In this document: positions 1-8,462 of the stretch, piece by piece
Layout of the letters: each line of letters opens with the position of its first letter
How positions within the stretch are numbered: position 1 is the first letter of the stretch
Source of the DNA: JAADHX01 sp964569385
GTDB taxonomy: Bacteria > Actinomycetota > Acidimicrobiia > Acidimicrobiales > Poriferisodalaceae
DNA: 64,000 nucleotides
Assembly: GCA_964569385.1 (NCBI GenBank)
Contig: CAZMUM010000009.1
Span: forward strand, 54,300 to 118,299
Direction of reading: 5' to 3'
Position numbers and translations under genes: made by a program
The notes under the pieces: generated by a model
Told to the model about the DNA's origin: nothing
Databases searched by the model: none
The model's input: the letters and a program-made list of their open reading frames with translations, nothing else

Positions 1-654
1 GGCCTACTCATTCCCGAGGCCCTCGAGACCGAGGCCGACCGCCTTGAAACCGAAGGCAAAACGGCGATCTTCGTCGGCTGGGAAGGCGAGACCCGCGGCG
101 TGCTCGCAGTGGCCGACACGGTCAAGCCCGACGCCAAAGCCGCCGTCACGGCACTCCGAGAGCTGGGGATCGCAGTGGCGATGATCACCGGCGACAACGC
201 CCGCACGGCCGAAGCCATCGCCGCACACGTCGGCATCGACACTGTGCTCGCCGAGGTGCTCCCCGCCGACAAGTCCGCCGAGATCCGACGCCTTCAGAGC
301 ATGGGGCACGTCGTGGCCATGGTCGGCGACGGAATCAACGACGCCCCGGCGCTGGTACAGGCCGATCTCGGTATCGCTATCGGCACCGGCACCGACGTGG
401 CCATCGAATCGTCCGACATCACCTTGTTGTCCGACGACCTCGCCGGCGTTGCCACCGCCATCCGGCTCTCTCGGCGCACCTTCCGCACCATCACCCAAAA
501 TCTTGCCTGGGCATTCGGCTACAACATCGCCGCTATCCCCCTCGCCGCCTCGGGGCTACTCAACCCCATCATCGCCGGCGGCGCCATGGCCTTCTCCAGC
601 GTGTCGGTCGTGACAAACAGCCTGCGCCTCTACCGCTTCAAGCGGACTCCATGA
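1..654 (+). CDS. copA: Cu+ P1B-type ATPase, C-terminal 217 residues (5' end outside window)
   Basis: This is the end of a heavy-metal exporting P-type ATPase; the reading frame is open from base 1. The visible part holds the end of the ATP-binding/phosphorylation domain, with MITGDN (visible residues 61-66) and the hinge motif GDGINDAP (109-116), followed by the last two membrane helices. The YN pair (174-175) and MAFSS (196-200) followed by NS match the Cu+-binding signature of helices 7 and 8 in the P1B-1 subgroup, so monovalent copper export is the likely role. It ends with TGA overlapping an ATG of the next, broken, gene. Confidence in family is high; the metal specificity rests on the two helix motifs, as the CPC site lies upstream. 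Confidence 0.93.
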   Translation, partial: GLLIPEALETEADRLETEGKTAIFVGWEGETRGVLAVADTVKPDAKAAVTALRELGIAVAMITGDNARTAEAIAAHVGIDTVLAEVLPADKSAEIRRLQSMGHVVAMVGDGINDAPALVQADLGIAIGTGTDVAIESSDITLLSDDLAGVATAIRLSRRTFRTITQNLAWAFGYNIAAIPLAASGLLNPIIAGGAMAFSSVSVVTNSLRLYRFKRTP

Positions 655-667
655 CCCCCATCCGAGT

Positions 668-1484
668 ATGGCGGTGGAACTGGTTGGTGTGGCGTTTGTT
701 CTCGCCAGCTGCTCGTCCGACAGCGGCGACAGCGCCGCCGTCGAGGGGATCGAGGCGATCATCGCCGGTCACATCAACATCGACATCAATCCCTCTGACA
801 TCGGTTACCCCCGCCGCCGATACGACGATCCCCGTCACCTGCTCAGTCGTCTACGGAACCGACGACTCCTTCGGATCCGTCGCCGTCGACAACGACATGC
901 AAAGGCGGCGCCCACCAGGACCACGGGCCCTTGCTGACGGGACTCGCTCCCGATACCGAGCGCCGGCACGTCCTACAGGGCTCGGATGCCGCCGGGTCCC
1001 TCTACCGCAACGACGTGATGAGATTCAGCGCAGCACCGGAAACCGAGTCGACCCTCGGGAACAACATTGCGCCCGCGGGTATCGTCACCCCCGCCAGCTC
1101 ATCCTGGTCGGACTAGTTTGGGCCCGAGTTCGCGATCGACGGCGACCTGCTACTGAGTGGTCCACGGCCGGCGATGGTAACGCCGCTTGGCTCGAGATCG
1201 ATCTCGGCGAATCAAGCCAGATGACCGGCATAGCGTTCTGCACCTGCCAGATCGCCGACGGAACTGCGATAACCAACTCCTTCGCCATCACCATTGACGA
1301 CAGCCGAACTCTCGGCCCGTACCCGACCAACGCCATACAGCGGCACTCGACGAGCACGTCGCCGCCCGGACCGTTCGCATCGAGGCCGACCGAACCCCTG
1401 GTGACAACACCGGCGCCGCCGAGATTGAGATCTACAGCCCCGATCCCACTGACAGTCAACCCGCGGGTAAGCCCGCCCCGCTGA
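668..1484 (+). pseudogene. Broken lipoprotein gene with FN3-like and discoidin (F5/8 C)-like segments
   Basis: Stitching frames together gives one coherent protein, but no single frame encodes it. The start (ATG 668) gives a short lipoprotein signal with the lipobox VLASC. Near 800 the sense moves to another frame (TPAADTTIPVTCSVVYG), near 930 to a third (LTGLAPDTERRHVLQGSDAA, an FN3-like stretch), near 1140 to a fourth (GNAAWLEIDLGESSQMTGIA, a discoidin-like stretch), and near 1343 again (ARTVRIEADRTPGDNTGAAE). At least four frameshifts are needed. It probably encoded a surface lipoprotein next to the metal ATPase. I infer decay rather than sequencing error because several single-residue oddities accompany the shifts. 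The exact shift positions are approximate. Confidence 0.6.
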
Positions 1485-1497
1485 GGACCGATGTCTC

Positions 1498-2145
1498 ATG
1501 CCACCGACCAGAGTGCGCCACCCGATCTTCGCCCGCCTCTACGCCAGGTTGAGCGCCGTCGCCGAGGACAACGGTGCCACCGAACACCGCCGCGAGCTCC
1601 TCGCAGGTCTCAGCGGACGAATCATCGAGATCGGTGCCGGCACCGGACTCAACTTCGCTCACTACCCCTCCGACGTCACTGAAGTCGTCGCTGTCGAACC
1701 CGAGCCCTACCTGCGAAACCAAGCACGCAAGGCCGCAGACAACGCGACCACACCCGTCACCGTGATAAATGCGACCGCCACCGAGCTACCCCATGCCGAC
1801 GCCGCGTTCAACGCCGCCGTGTACTCGCTAGTCCTCTGCAGCATTAGCGACCCCGACGCAGCCCTGCGAGAAGGCCATCGCGTGCTCAAGCCCGGGGGCG
1901 AGGTCCGCTTCTACGAACACGTCATCGCCGACACTCAGCGACTCGCCACGGTCCAACGCCAACTCGACCGCGCCTGGCCACGCTTGGCCGGCGGCTGCCA
2001 CACCGCCCGAGATACCACACAAGCCATCATCAACGCCGGCTTCGAGATCGAATCCCAACGAAAGTTCAGCTTCGCACCAACGCCGCTGGCCAAGCCGGTG
2101 TCGCCTCACATCATCGGCATCGCACGCCGCCTCGATGTCGCCTGA
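1498..2145 (+). CDS. Class I SAM-dependent methyltransferase (UbiE/Methyltransf_11-like)
   Basis: A 215-residue soluble protein with the Rossmann SAM-binding motif IIEIGAGTG at about residues 42-50, the acidic end of strand 2 (VVAVEPEP), and the later LKPGGEVRFYEHV strand/loop typical of UbiE-like methyltransferases. The substrate cannot be read from sequence; relatives act on small molecules, quinones or lipids. ATG 1498 follows the remains of the broken lipoprotein gene directly. A membrane methyltransferase-like gene follows within 70 bases, so the two may be co-transcribed. Confidence 0.85.
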   Translation: MPPTRVRHPIFARLYARLSAVAEDNGATEHRRELLAGLSGRIIEIGAGTGLNFAHYPSDVTEVVAVEPEPYLRNQARKAADNATTPVTVINATATELPHADAAFNAAVYSLVLCSISDPDAALREGHRVLKPGGEVRFYEHVIADTQRLATVQRQLDRAWPRLAGGCHTARDTTQAIINAGFEIESQRKFSFAPTPLAKPVSPHIIGIARRLDVA

Positions 2146-2211
2146 CCCCGCGTGCGGGCCGTCTTGGCCTCCCCTGATCTTCGCCTGGCGTCGCCCTCAA
2201 TCGGAGGGTCG

Positions 2212-2805
2212 ATGACCGAAGCAGCTCTCGCTGGATACGTGCTCCTCGTCGCTCTTGCGTTCGCGGTCCGAACGGCGCTGCACTTCCGGCTCACCGGGGC
2301 GCACGGTTGGGTGCCCGCGTCAAGTCGCGTCGGGGCAGTCGGGGACGGTGCCTTTGCACTAGGCCTGGTCTGCGCGCTGGGTGGGCTGCTCCTGGCTCTC
2401 CTGGGTGTGCTTGACGCGGCTGAACCAGCGATCGCCTTGGCAGTTTTCGGGCTGGTTCTCGTGTACGGCGGCGCTGCGATCGCCTTGGTAGCGCAAACCC
2501 AGATGGGCGAGGCATGGCGTGCGGGTGTCGACGTCCACGCCACGTCTCCCCTCGTCGTCGGCGGCCTGTACAGGTTCAGCCGAAACCCCTTCTATATCGG
2601 GATGATCCTGGCAACCACGGGTGTCGCGCTGACGGTCCCCCAAATCACGACGGCTCTGGGCCTGGTTCTCGTCGCCGCAGGGTCATACATCGATGCGCGC
2701 TACGTCGAGGAGCCTGCACTCCTGAAAGGATACGGCGACCCCTACGTGCAGTATCTGGAACGCACACCCCGCTTTTTGCCGCGGCCGTGGCGCCTCGAAC
2801 GCTGA
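2212..2805 (+). CDS. Isoprenylcysteine carboxyl methyltransferase-like membrane protein
   Basis: About 197 residues with four to five hydrophobic helices and the C-terminal signature of the ICMT/phospholipid methyltransferase family: LYRFSRNPFYIGM, then YVEEPALLKGYGDPY and PRFLP. Family members use SAM to methylate lipids or small membrane-located substrates; the actual substrate here is unknown. The open frame extends to a GTG at 2152, but ATG 2212 is preceded by GGAGGG at 2203-2208 and begins a normal hydrophobic N-terminus, so I prefer it. It lies just after the soluble methyltransferase on the same strand. Confidence 0.82.
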   Translation: MTEAALAGYVLLVALAFAVRTALHFRLTGAHGWVPASSRVGAVGDGAFALGLVCALGGLLLALLGVLDAAEPAIALAVFGLVLVYGGAAIALVAQTQMGEAWRAGVDVHATSPLVVGGLYRFSRNPFYIGMILATTGVALTVPQITTALGLVLVAAGSYIDARYVEEPALLKGYGDPYVQYLERTPRFLPRPWRLER

Positions 2806-3123
2806 CCGATTTCGGAGGGCGTTCGAGGCCGAAGTGAACATGACCGATATCCAAATCCCACACCTGAACCGAGGAGATCGTGCGAGCGGCCGCTGGCACC
2901 ATGACCATGGGTTGCGGAGACGCGTGTCCCAGGTTCCCTGGTACCGCGACGAGGACTCGGAACTCACCAACCCCAGGCCCGCCCATAGACGTCGTCCGTC
3001 GAATCCGCGATGGACTCAAGCGTCGGGTCGCAGAGCCGTTGCTCAGTTTCGAACTCCCCCAAACCGAGCAACGACAGACGAGCCGCGCGGCGATGCGGCC
3101 CGTTCAGGCGTAGCCGTGGATAG
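2806..3123. other. Gap without a supported gene
   Basis: Short open frames exist on both strands, but none shows a domain, a convincing start or the codon pattern of its neighbours. The gap separates the + strand methyltransferase genes from - strand genes. No clear terminator was recognised. Confidence 0.4.
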
Positions 3124-3489
3124 TCATGGTAACACCGGGCCTCCGCCGCTTCCGCCTGCGATGAGGGCGGAAACGACAGCAACGATGGCCACGACCCCAA
3201 TATAGATCAGCGCAGCGGAGACGGCCGCCCGCACGATCGCCGCTGCTCGCCGATACAGCGGCGCGGTTACAGCCCTCATTGAAAGGGCGGTGACAGTGAC
3301 CGAAACCGACATGACGGCTAACAACTGCCACGCGCCGCCGAGGCCCGATAGCGGAGCAAGCGCCGCGGCGCCCACCGCTACCCCGACACACCCCGCGCAG
3401 GCACCAGCGAAAGTCGGAATCCCGACCGCAAGAGCGCTCAGAATCGCCGACGTTCGCTCACGAACCTCGGACTGACCTGTCGGGGTCAC
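3124..3489 (-). CDS. Small multi-spanning membrane protein
   Basis: A 121-residue hydrophobic protein starting at GTG 3489, with three to four membrane helices (about residues 14-48, 52-73 and 85-112). A CAGC pair in the first hydrophobic segment could bind a soft metal, which would fit the metal-resistance neighbourhood, but this is inference. It is transcribed in the same direction as the merR-like gene upstream, about 175 bases away. I do not recognise a named family. Confidence 0.5.
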   Translation of the reverse strand: MTPTGQSEVRERTSAILSALAVGIPTFAGACAGCVGVAVGAAALAPLSGLGGAWQLLAVMSVSVTVTALSMRAVTAPLYRRAAAIVRAAVSAALIYIGVVAIVAVVSALIAGGSGGGPVLP

Positions 3490-3664
3490 TGCGTCTTGTC
3501 CATCGATCGGATCGAGCGCTCACACGTCATGCACAACAATCATGAGGCTTCTCCCAACAGGAAGGTCAAGGCCCGATCGCTGTCCCGTCCGCCGGTCTCC
3601 GCCCTGTGGACGAGCAAAGTTCTTGGGAGACAACCCCCAAATGAACTCCCGCGGGCTCGGTCGA

Positions 3665-4066
3665 TCAGCGGTCGGTCTTGAGGATGTGGCAGATGTCGCC
3701 TTCGGTGCAGTCGGCTGGGTCGAGTTGTCGGCTGCGTTCGACGAGTTGTTCCAGTTCGTGTTCGAGGGCAGCGAGCTGTTCGCTGCGTTGGCGGACGTCG
3801 GCGAGCTTTGTATCGAGGAGGGCATCGACGTGGGTGCAGGGCGCGGCGCCGCTGTCGCGAATCTCCATGATGCTTTTGATCTCGGCCAGCGTGAGACCTG
3901 CGGCTTGGGTAGAGCGAATGAACCGAAGCCGAGCCAGGGCCGCGTCGTCATACACCCGGTAGCCGTTGGGGGCCCGGTGGGGCTGTGGGAGCAGGCCTCG
4001 GCGTTCATAGAAACGCACCGTCCGGGCCGGTAACCCAACAGCATCAGCCAGTTCACCGATCAACAT
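3665..4066 (-). CDS. merR: MerR-family metal-responsive regulator
   Basis: A 133-residue MerR protein: winged-helix N-terminus (LIGELADAVGLPARTVRFYE), central dimerisation helix, and C-terminal metal site. Cysteines at 77 (APCTHV), 120 (DCTEGD) and 126 (ICHIL) are spaced like the three thiolate ligands of Hg(II)-sensing MerR, though Zn/Pb/Cd sensors of the family are similar. It is divergent from the operon starting at 4121. The shared intergenic region carries a MerR-type promoter with an over-long spacer, so it probably represses and, on metal binding, activates that operon. Confidence 0.9.
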   Translation of the reverse strand: MLIGELADAVGLPARTVRFYERRGLLPQPHRAPNGYRVYDDAALARLRFIRSTQAAGLTLAEIKSIMEIRDSGAAPCTHVDALLDTKLADVRQRSEQLAALEHELEQLVERSRQLDPADCTEGDICHILKTDR

Positions 4067-4081
4067 GATTCGAGTCTAACC

Positions 4082-4114
4082 GTTGACATTCTTCCATAGA
4101 TCAACCTTTAGGGT
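4082..4114 (+). promoter_or_regulatory. MerR-type promoter/operator with 20-bp spacer
   Basis: A -35 TTGACA at 4083-4088 and a -10 TAGGGT at 4109-4114 are separated by 20 bp, the stretched spacing that MerR regulators correct by distorting DNA. Between them the arms GTTGA (4082-4086) and TCAAC (4101-4105) form the expected dyad. The ATG at 4121 lies 6 bases after the -10, so the mRNA is probably leaderless. Confidence 0.75.
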
Positions 4115-4120
4115 GGGGGA

Positions 4121-4420
4121 ATGGACGTGACGTTGCTGTACTTCGATGACTGCCCGAATTGGAGGATCACCAACGAGCACCTTGAGGCGCTCAACGGAGA
4201 GATCGGCGGCCTCGAAATCTCGCGTGTCGAGGTGACCACCCCCGATGACGCCGAACGTTACCGGTTCAGGGGATCGCCAAGTGTGCTGATCGACGGGCGG
4301 GACGCGTTCGCGGATCCTGATGATCCGGTCGGGCTGTCGTGTCGGGTTTATCAGACGCCCGATGGACCGGCCGGGTCACCAACCCTTGCCCAGCTTCGCG
4401 AGGTGTTGACCGGTGGGTGA
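4121..4420 (+). CDS. Thioredoxin-like small protein of metal-resistance operon
   Basis: A 99-residue thioredoxin-fold-like protein. It starts MDVTLLYFDDCPNW, where the single cysteine in DCPNW replaces the usual CxxC, and has the later cis-Pro-like element FRGSPSVLIDG. Proteins of this form occur beside mercury-type resistance genes in actinobacteria; the reaction is not established. It is the first gene of the MerR-controlled operon, with its start just after the promoter -10, and its stop overlaps the start of the next gene. Confidence 0.7.
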   Translation: MDVTLLYFDDCPNWRITNEHLEALNGEIGGLEISRVEVTTPDDAERYRFRGSPSVLIDGRDAFADPDDPVGLSCRVYQTPDGPAGSPTLAQLREVLTGG

Positions 4421-4679
4421 TCGAGAGTCATCGGCGGGTCTGTTCGGGCTGTTGGCCGCGGGGATGGGTGTCTGTTGTGGTATCCCGCTGCTGTTGTCGG
4501 CTGGCGCGCTTGGGGCTGTGGCCGGCATCGGTCTCGGTAGCTGGCTCATCATCGCGGCGGGTGCTGTCGCCGCGGCGGCTGGTATGTGGCGTTGGCGTCA
4601 AAACGCCCGATCGTGCGAGGTACCCGCCTCAGCCGAAGTCAACGAGTTCGAGGCAGGCCTAGATGACCGAACACTTTGA
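4413..4679 (+). CDS. MerF/MerT-like two-helix membrane protein
   Basis: An 88-residue protein with two hydrophobic helices (about residues 9-33 and 37-60). The first contains a vicinal cysteine pair, GVCCGIPLLLS, as in MerF/MerT transporters that pass Hg(II) across the membrane through thiols. A further cysteine (SCEVP) lies in the C-terminal tail. GTG 4413 overlaps the preceding stop (GTGGGTGA), showing translational coupling. The role as a soft-metal importer or handling protein is inferred from the motif and operon. Confidence 0.65.
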   Translation: MGDRESSAGLFGLLAAGMGVCCGIPLLLSAGALGAVAGIGLGSWLIIAAGAVAAAAGMWRWRQNARSCEVPASAEVNEFEAGLDDRTL

Positions 4680-6042
4680 CGCCGTTGTCATCGGCGGCGG
4701 CATGTCCGGGCTGCCCTTGGCGCTACGCGCCGCCAAACACGGCAGCGTCGCGCTCATCGAGAAAGAACTTCTCGGCGGGACCTGTCTGAACCGGGGATGT
4801 ATTCCGACCAAGACCATGATCGCGTCAGCCGATGTCGCTCACTCGGCCCGCACTGCAGCCACCTTCGGCGTTCACGTATCTTCCCCGACCGTCGATTTGG
4901 GTGCGATCGTGGACCGCAAAGACGACGTAGTCGGTTCGATCCGCAAAGGCTCATACCGGGCCGTAGAGAAACGGAACGGTCTCGACTTCATCGAAGGCAC
5001 CGCCCGATTCATCGCCAACCACTCCATCGAAATCAACGGCACCACGGTCTCGGCTGACAAGATCTTCTTGAACACCGGAACCCGCGACGCCACCGGCGGC
5101 ATCGACGGGCTCGATACCGTGCCATACCTCACGTCTCGGACCATTCTCGACCTACGCCAACTCCCTCAACATCTCATCGTCGTCGGTGGCGGTTTCATCG
5201 GCTCCGAGTTCGCCCAAATGTTTCGACGCTTCGGCTCCCAAGTCACCGTCGTCCAGCGCGGCGAGCGACTGATCCCATCGGAGGACATCGACATCTCGGC
5301 GGCGGTGCAGCAGGGATTCGAAGCCGACGGCATCAACGTCATCACCAACACCTCATGTACGCACGTCAGCGGGACTGCCGGCGACATCCGGATCGGCTGT
5401 AGCGGAGAACACAGCGACGACATCGCCGGCAGCCACCTGCTCATAGCCACTGGCCGGGTACCCAATAGCGACCAGCTCGGCCTCGAACACCTCGGAATCG
5501 AACCCGACCCGACCGGCTTCCTCGATGTCGATCACCAGCTCCGCTCCACCGCCGCAGAAGACGTTTGGGTGCTCGGCGATCTCCGCGGTGGCGCCATGTT
5601 CACCCACACCGCCCGCGACGACGCCGATACCGTCTACCGCAACCTCTACCGTGACGGTGACCGTACGGTCGCCGACCGCATCGTGCCCCATGCCGTGTTC
5701 GTCGACCCCGAAGTCGGCTCGGTCGGGCTCACCGAGCAACAAGCCCGCGACGCAGGCTACGACGTCGCCATCGGTGTTCAGAAATTCGATGGTGTGGCCA
5801 AGGCCCGGGCGATGGACAAGACCATCGGCCTCATCAAGTTCGTCGTCGACCACGCGACGGACAAGATACTCGGATGTCACATCGCCGGCCCCCACGGCGG
5901 CGACCTCGTGCACGAAGCCGCCCTGGCCATGGTCACCGGCGCGACCTACTCCGACATCGGCGCCATGATCCACGTGCATCCCACCCTCTCCGAAGGTATC
6001 AACTCCGCCGCGGGCGGAGTTCACCGACCCTCCAGCGAATGA
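4663..6042 (+). CDS. FAD-dependent pyridine nucleotide-disulfide oxidoreductase, mercuric-reductase-like but without MerA-specific residues
   Basis: A 459-residue flavoprotein with FAD-binding GGGMSGLP (about 11-18), redox-active GGTCLNRGCIPTK (C41 and C46), NAD(P)-binding VVGGGFIGSEFAQ and the C-terminal dimerisation domain. Operon context suggests MerA, but the C-terminus keeps the His-Pro-Thr...Glu pair (VHPTLSEG) of dihydrolipoamide dehydrogenase and mycothione-reductase types, and it lacks the vicinal CysCys tail that delivers Hg(II) in MerA. It may therefore reduce a low-molecular-weight disulfide or another metal-thiol complex. The start overlaps the upstream gene by 17 bases; a metallochaperone gene follows. 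Confidence 0.85.
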   Translation: MTEHFDAVVIGGGMSGLPLALRAAKHGSVALIEKELLGGTCLNRGCIPTKTMIASADVAHSARTAATFGVHVSSPTVDLGAIVDRKDDVVGSIRKGSYRAVEKRNGLDFIEGTARFIANHSIEINGTTVSADKIFLNTGTRDATGGIDGLDTVPYLTSRTILDLRQLPQHLIVVGGGFIGSEFAQMFRRFGSQVTVVQRGERLIPSEDIDISAAVQQGFEADGINVITNTSCTHVSGTAGDIRIGCSGEHSDDIAGSHLLIATGRVPNSDQLGLEHLGIEPDPTGFLDVDHQLRSTAAEDVWVLGDLRGGAMFTHTARDDADTVYRNLYRDGDRTVADRIVPHAVFVDPEVGSVGLTEQQARDAGYDVAIGVQKFDGVAKARAMDKTIGLIKFVVDHATDKILGCHIAGPHGGDLVHEAALAMVTGATYSDIGAMIHVHPTLSEGINSAAGGVHRPSSE

Positions 6043-6054
6043 CAAGGAATCATC

Positions 6055-6504
6055 ATGAGTAGCTGCTGCAGCACCGACCTCGCCGCCGATGTCCATCCGT
6101 GCCCGCAATGTGGAGCGACCGGACCTGTCATCGGGCATGAACCGGTGCAACCCCACCACCCCGACGTCACCGATGGCCACTGGCAACATTGTGCGACGGT
6201 GGATTGCCCCGTCGTCTACTACCTCGACGCCGATGTCGTCAACGGCGACGGGTTGAGGACCCAGGTCGCCCACAAGGCTCTCGACAAGCCGACCCCGGTT
6301 TGTTTCTGCTTCTCCCACACCCCAGACGACCTCGCTGCCGACCTGGCCGTAAACGACGGTGTCAGCTCAATCAAGGCTGCCATCAAAGTCGCTGTCGCCG
6401 ACGGGTTCTGCGCCTGCGAACACCTCAACCCCAGCGAGAAGTGCTGCCTCGCCGACATCCACCGTGCTCTGAAAGCCATCACCACAGCCACGGCGACGGT
6501 CTGA
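6055..6504 (+). CDS. CopZ-type N-terminal Fe-S/Zn metallochaperone domain protein
   Basis: A 149-residue, 15-cysteine protein: SSCC, CPQCG near the N-terminus, then CATVDCPVVYY, a CFCF element, and the C-terminal CACEHLNPSEKCC. This order matches the N-terminal [2Fe-2S] plus zinc domain found in archaeal-type CopZ and in stand-alone proteins beside mercury/copper genes. The CxC...CC ending resembles a BFD-type [2Fe-2S] site. It lacks the C-terminal HMA copper domain. It starts 12 bases after the flavoprotein gene and probably belongs to the same operon, handling metal or electrons. Confidence 0.78.
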   Translation: MSSCCSTDLAADVHPCPQCGATGPVIGHEPVQPHHPDVTDGHWQHCATVDCPVVYYLDADVVNGDGLRTQVAHKALDKPTPVCFCFSHTPDDLAADLAVNDGVSSIKAAIKVAVADGFCACEHLNPSEKCCLADIHRALKAITTATATV

Positions 6505-6521
6505 CCCCTGCCACAGTTGCG

Positions 6522-6890
6522 GTGCGCGCGCTCTGCTTGTTGACCGCATTTATTGCGCTCGCCAGTGCCTGTGGAACTGATGACGGGTTCGCTTCGCCCG
6601 TTGTTGACCGCGAAGCCGCCCCCCAATCCGAGGCTGACAACCTCACCCTCGAAGAAGCCGGCCTCCTCGTTGCGGGCGAACTCATCGACATTTACGGCCT
6701 CGACGCCGACCCTGTACCCGTCGCCGTCGAAAGCGAGATCGTCGAGTTCGACGGGCAGACGGTCTGGCAGCTCGACCTTGCTGTTGATGTCGATCAAGAC
6801 GGCCAGCGGGTTCGCCACCAGTGGCGCATGTGGATCGGCACCCCCACGAGGGGGCTACCCGACGTCCTCCGTGCCCAGCAACGCCGCTGA
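6522..6890 (+). CDS. Small lipoprotein, function unknown
   Basis: About 122 residues beginning with a signal peptide and lipobox LASAC (cysteine at about residue 17), then an acidic mature domain that includes two YGLDAD/VAVESE-like stretches. I chose GTG 6522 because it leaves the signal peptide intact; the frame is open further upstream but overlaps the metallochaperone gene. It is probably anchored outside the membrane and may be the last gene of the metal operon. No family recognised. Confidence 0.55.
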   Translation: MRALCLLTAFIALASACGTDDGFASPVVDREAAPQSEADNLTLEEAGLLVAGELIDIYGLDADPVPVAVESEIVEFDGQTVWQLDLAVDVDQDGQRVRHQWRMWIGTPTRGLPDVLRAQQRR

Positions 6891-7064
6891 CAACCGAGCG
6901 AGCCACAGCAAAAGACGGACGCACCTCACTCCATCTAGATCCTCAACTCCAACTGCGCAACTAGCCTCCGACACGCGAGCCGACTTGCGCGGCAGTCCCC
7001 AGGCTTTAGACCCGGTCTCACTGGTCCCCGTGCAGCCAGATCGGTGCGCCATCCACACCGACCG

Positions 7065-7730
7065 TTAACCCCACATCGACCACTGGATGGTCCGATCGAC
7101 CGGGTCGCTGGCTGATCCGGTTTCGAATCTGCCGAGGGTCTCGATGAGTTCTCGTTTAAGGTCTGCTTGGCCTTCGATCGGGAGATCGTCTCGAAGCCAT
7201 ACGATTACGAGCCCGTCGATCGCTCGTGTTTCGCATCGCAGACCTTGCGCTCGGGATGCCCCGCGAATCGCTGAGCGCAGGGCGTCGACTTGATCGCCGG
7301 GAACGCCCGAGACGTTGGCGGAGCCTCGCTGCGTGGCCTCTTCGATCGCGAGCGATGCGACCAGACCGATGCGGTCGTCGACCGGTGAGGACTTCAGCTC
7401 TGTCGACATGATGCGCAGGCACGTCTTGCAGTCCGGCGCGTGCGCCGAGTCGGCGAACGGTCCGATTGGTGGGCCATCTCCGGCGCGCATGATCTGCCAT
7501 CGGCGACCGCACACCGTGTTGGCCTGCCATTGCTCTACCAACAACGCGGCCAGGTCGTAGGCGGACTGCCACTGGCCTTCTCGCTCGCAGCGATATCGAT
7601 CGACCGCGGGTCGACGCTCGGCATCCGGCGCTCCTAGAGCAACAAGGTGTGTCTTGTTTCCACCGGCCAGCAGGTAACGCTGGCCGTCGATCTCTAGTTC
7701 GTTGACCCGGTGGATGGCCTCGGCGCTCAT
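7065..7730 (-). CDS. Hypothetical protein
   Basis: About 221 residues, soluble, starting at ATG 7730; a TTG farther upstream is also in frame but less likely. A possible metal site, HAPDCKTC, lies mid-protein (about residue 108). The C-terminal half has a regular beta/alpha pattern ending in a polar tail. I do not recognise the family. It has no same-strand neighbour close enough to propose an operon. Confidence 0.5.
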   Translation of the reverse strand: MSAEAIHRVNELEIDGQRYLLAGGNKTHLVALGAPDAERRPAVDRYRCEREGQWQSAYDLAALLVEQWQANTVCGRRWQIMRAGDGPPIGPFADSAHAPDCKTCLRIMSTELKSSPVDDRIGLVASLAIEEATQRGSANVSGVPGDQVDALRSAIRGASRAQGLRCETRAIDGLVIVWLRDDLPIEGQADLKRELIETLGRFETGSASDPVDRTIQWSMWG

Positions 7731-7878
7731 GATACGTCTGGAGTCCCTCGACCACCGCGGACCGCCCAACCAAACGTGCTCGACATCCTAATCACCTCCG
7801 AAAAGTCCGTTTCGCTCGACGCTGTGGCCTGCGGTTTCACACCGATGGCGCTCCCAGCGAGTCCCAATCCGGTCCTAT

Positions 7879-8061
7879 TCACGTCCTAACGTCCTGTGTG
7901 GTTGGCGGGGCACGGCGCCCAGCGGTCGCCGCGGCCGTTAGTACTATTCCGCCGGCATCGTTGAGCATCGCCGACAGCGTTCGGGCCGCTGCGTGGCGGG
8001 TTCCCGTCGACTTCTTGAAGTCGGCGGTTTCTGACTCGTCACCCGCAATCAGATTCGGCAT
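7879..8061 (-). pseudogene. Fragment of an AlbA_2/Schlafen-type DNA-binding domain gene
   Basis: Starting at ATG 8061 the frame reads DESETADFKKSTGTRHAAART, then LSAMLNDAGGIVL, the highly recognisable start of the AlbA_2 domain (ESETLEFK...LSAMLN..GG). It then runs out of family similarity and ends after about 60 residues, whereas intact members are several hundred residues long. The fragment also continues upstream in frame without a clear start. It looks like the remnant of a deleted gene, or a very short derivative. Confidence 0.45.
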
Positions 8062-8391
8062 GTCGGTCGAGGTCACCACCAGTTCAGTATTGCCGAAACA
8101 GACGACAAGTCGGTTGCCGTACCGCCGGTGCTGCACGCGGTCGCCATGGAACTCGTGGTCGACCCCGAGGTGCAGGCATCCCACGCCCCCGACGTAACAA
8201 TCCCGCCCGGATTCGGCCTTTGGGTGCGGGTCTCGGCTGTTGATGGACCCTGCCCCACGGGCCGGCGGACTGCGAAGGTCATTCGTCCTCGGCTTCGCCT
8301 GTGGGCGCTCTACCTTGCTCCGCCCACCAACACCGCACGACTTGACGGCTCCACAGCCGAACCCCGCACCGAGAGCGGGGACCGAATCTGA

Positions 8392-8425
8392 GGGCGAGCC
8401 TCGTCGGGGAAGTCGGGGCTCGCCC
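8392..8425. repeat. GC-rich inverted repeat upstream of the 8463 gene
   Basis: GGGCGAGCC (8392-8400) pairs with GGCTCGCCC (8417-8425) around a 16-base loop. There is no U-run, so it is not a classic terminator. It lies 38 bases before the ATG and may be an mRNA leader hairpin or a single-strand-active promoter structure. Confidence 0.5.
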
Positions 8426-8462
8426 TCACCCCTCGGAGGCACCAACACGCCAGGAGCCCGAC

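Noticed and set aside
4663..6042. Naming the flavoprotein merA
   Set aside because: It lacks the C-terminal CysCys and keeps the dihydrolipoamide-type His; only the general family is safe.
5353..6318. Long - strand frame opposite the flavoprotein and CopZ-like genes
   Set aside because: Gly/Val/Asp-rich shadow of high-GC coding DNA; the + strand has recognisable domains.
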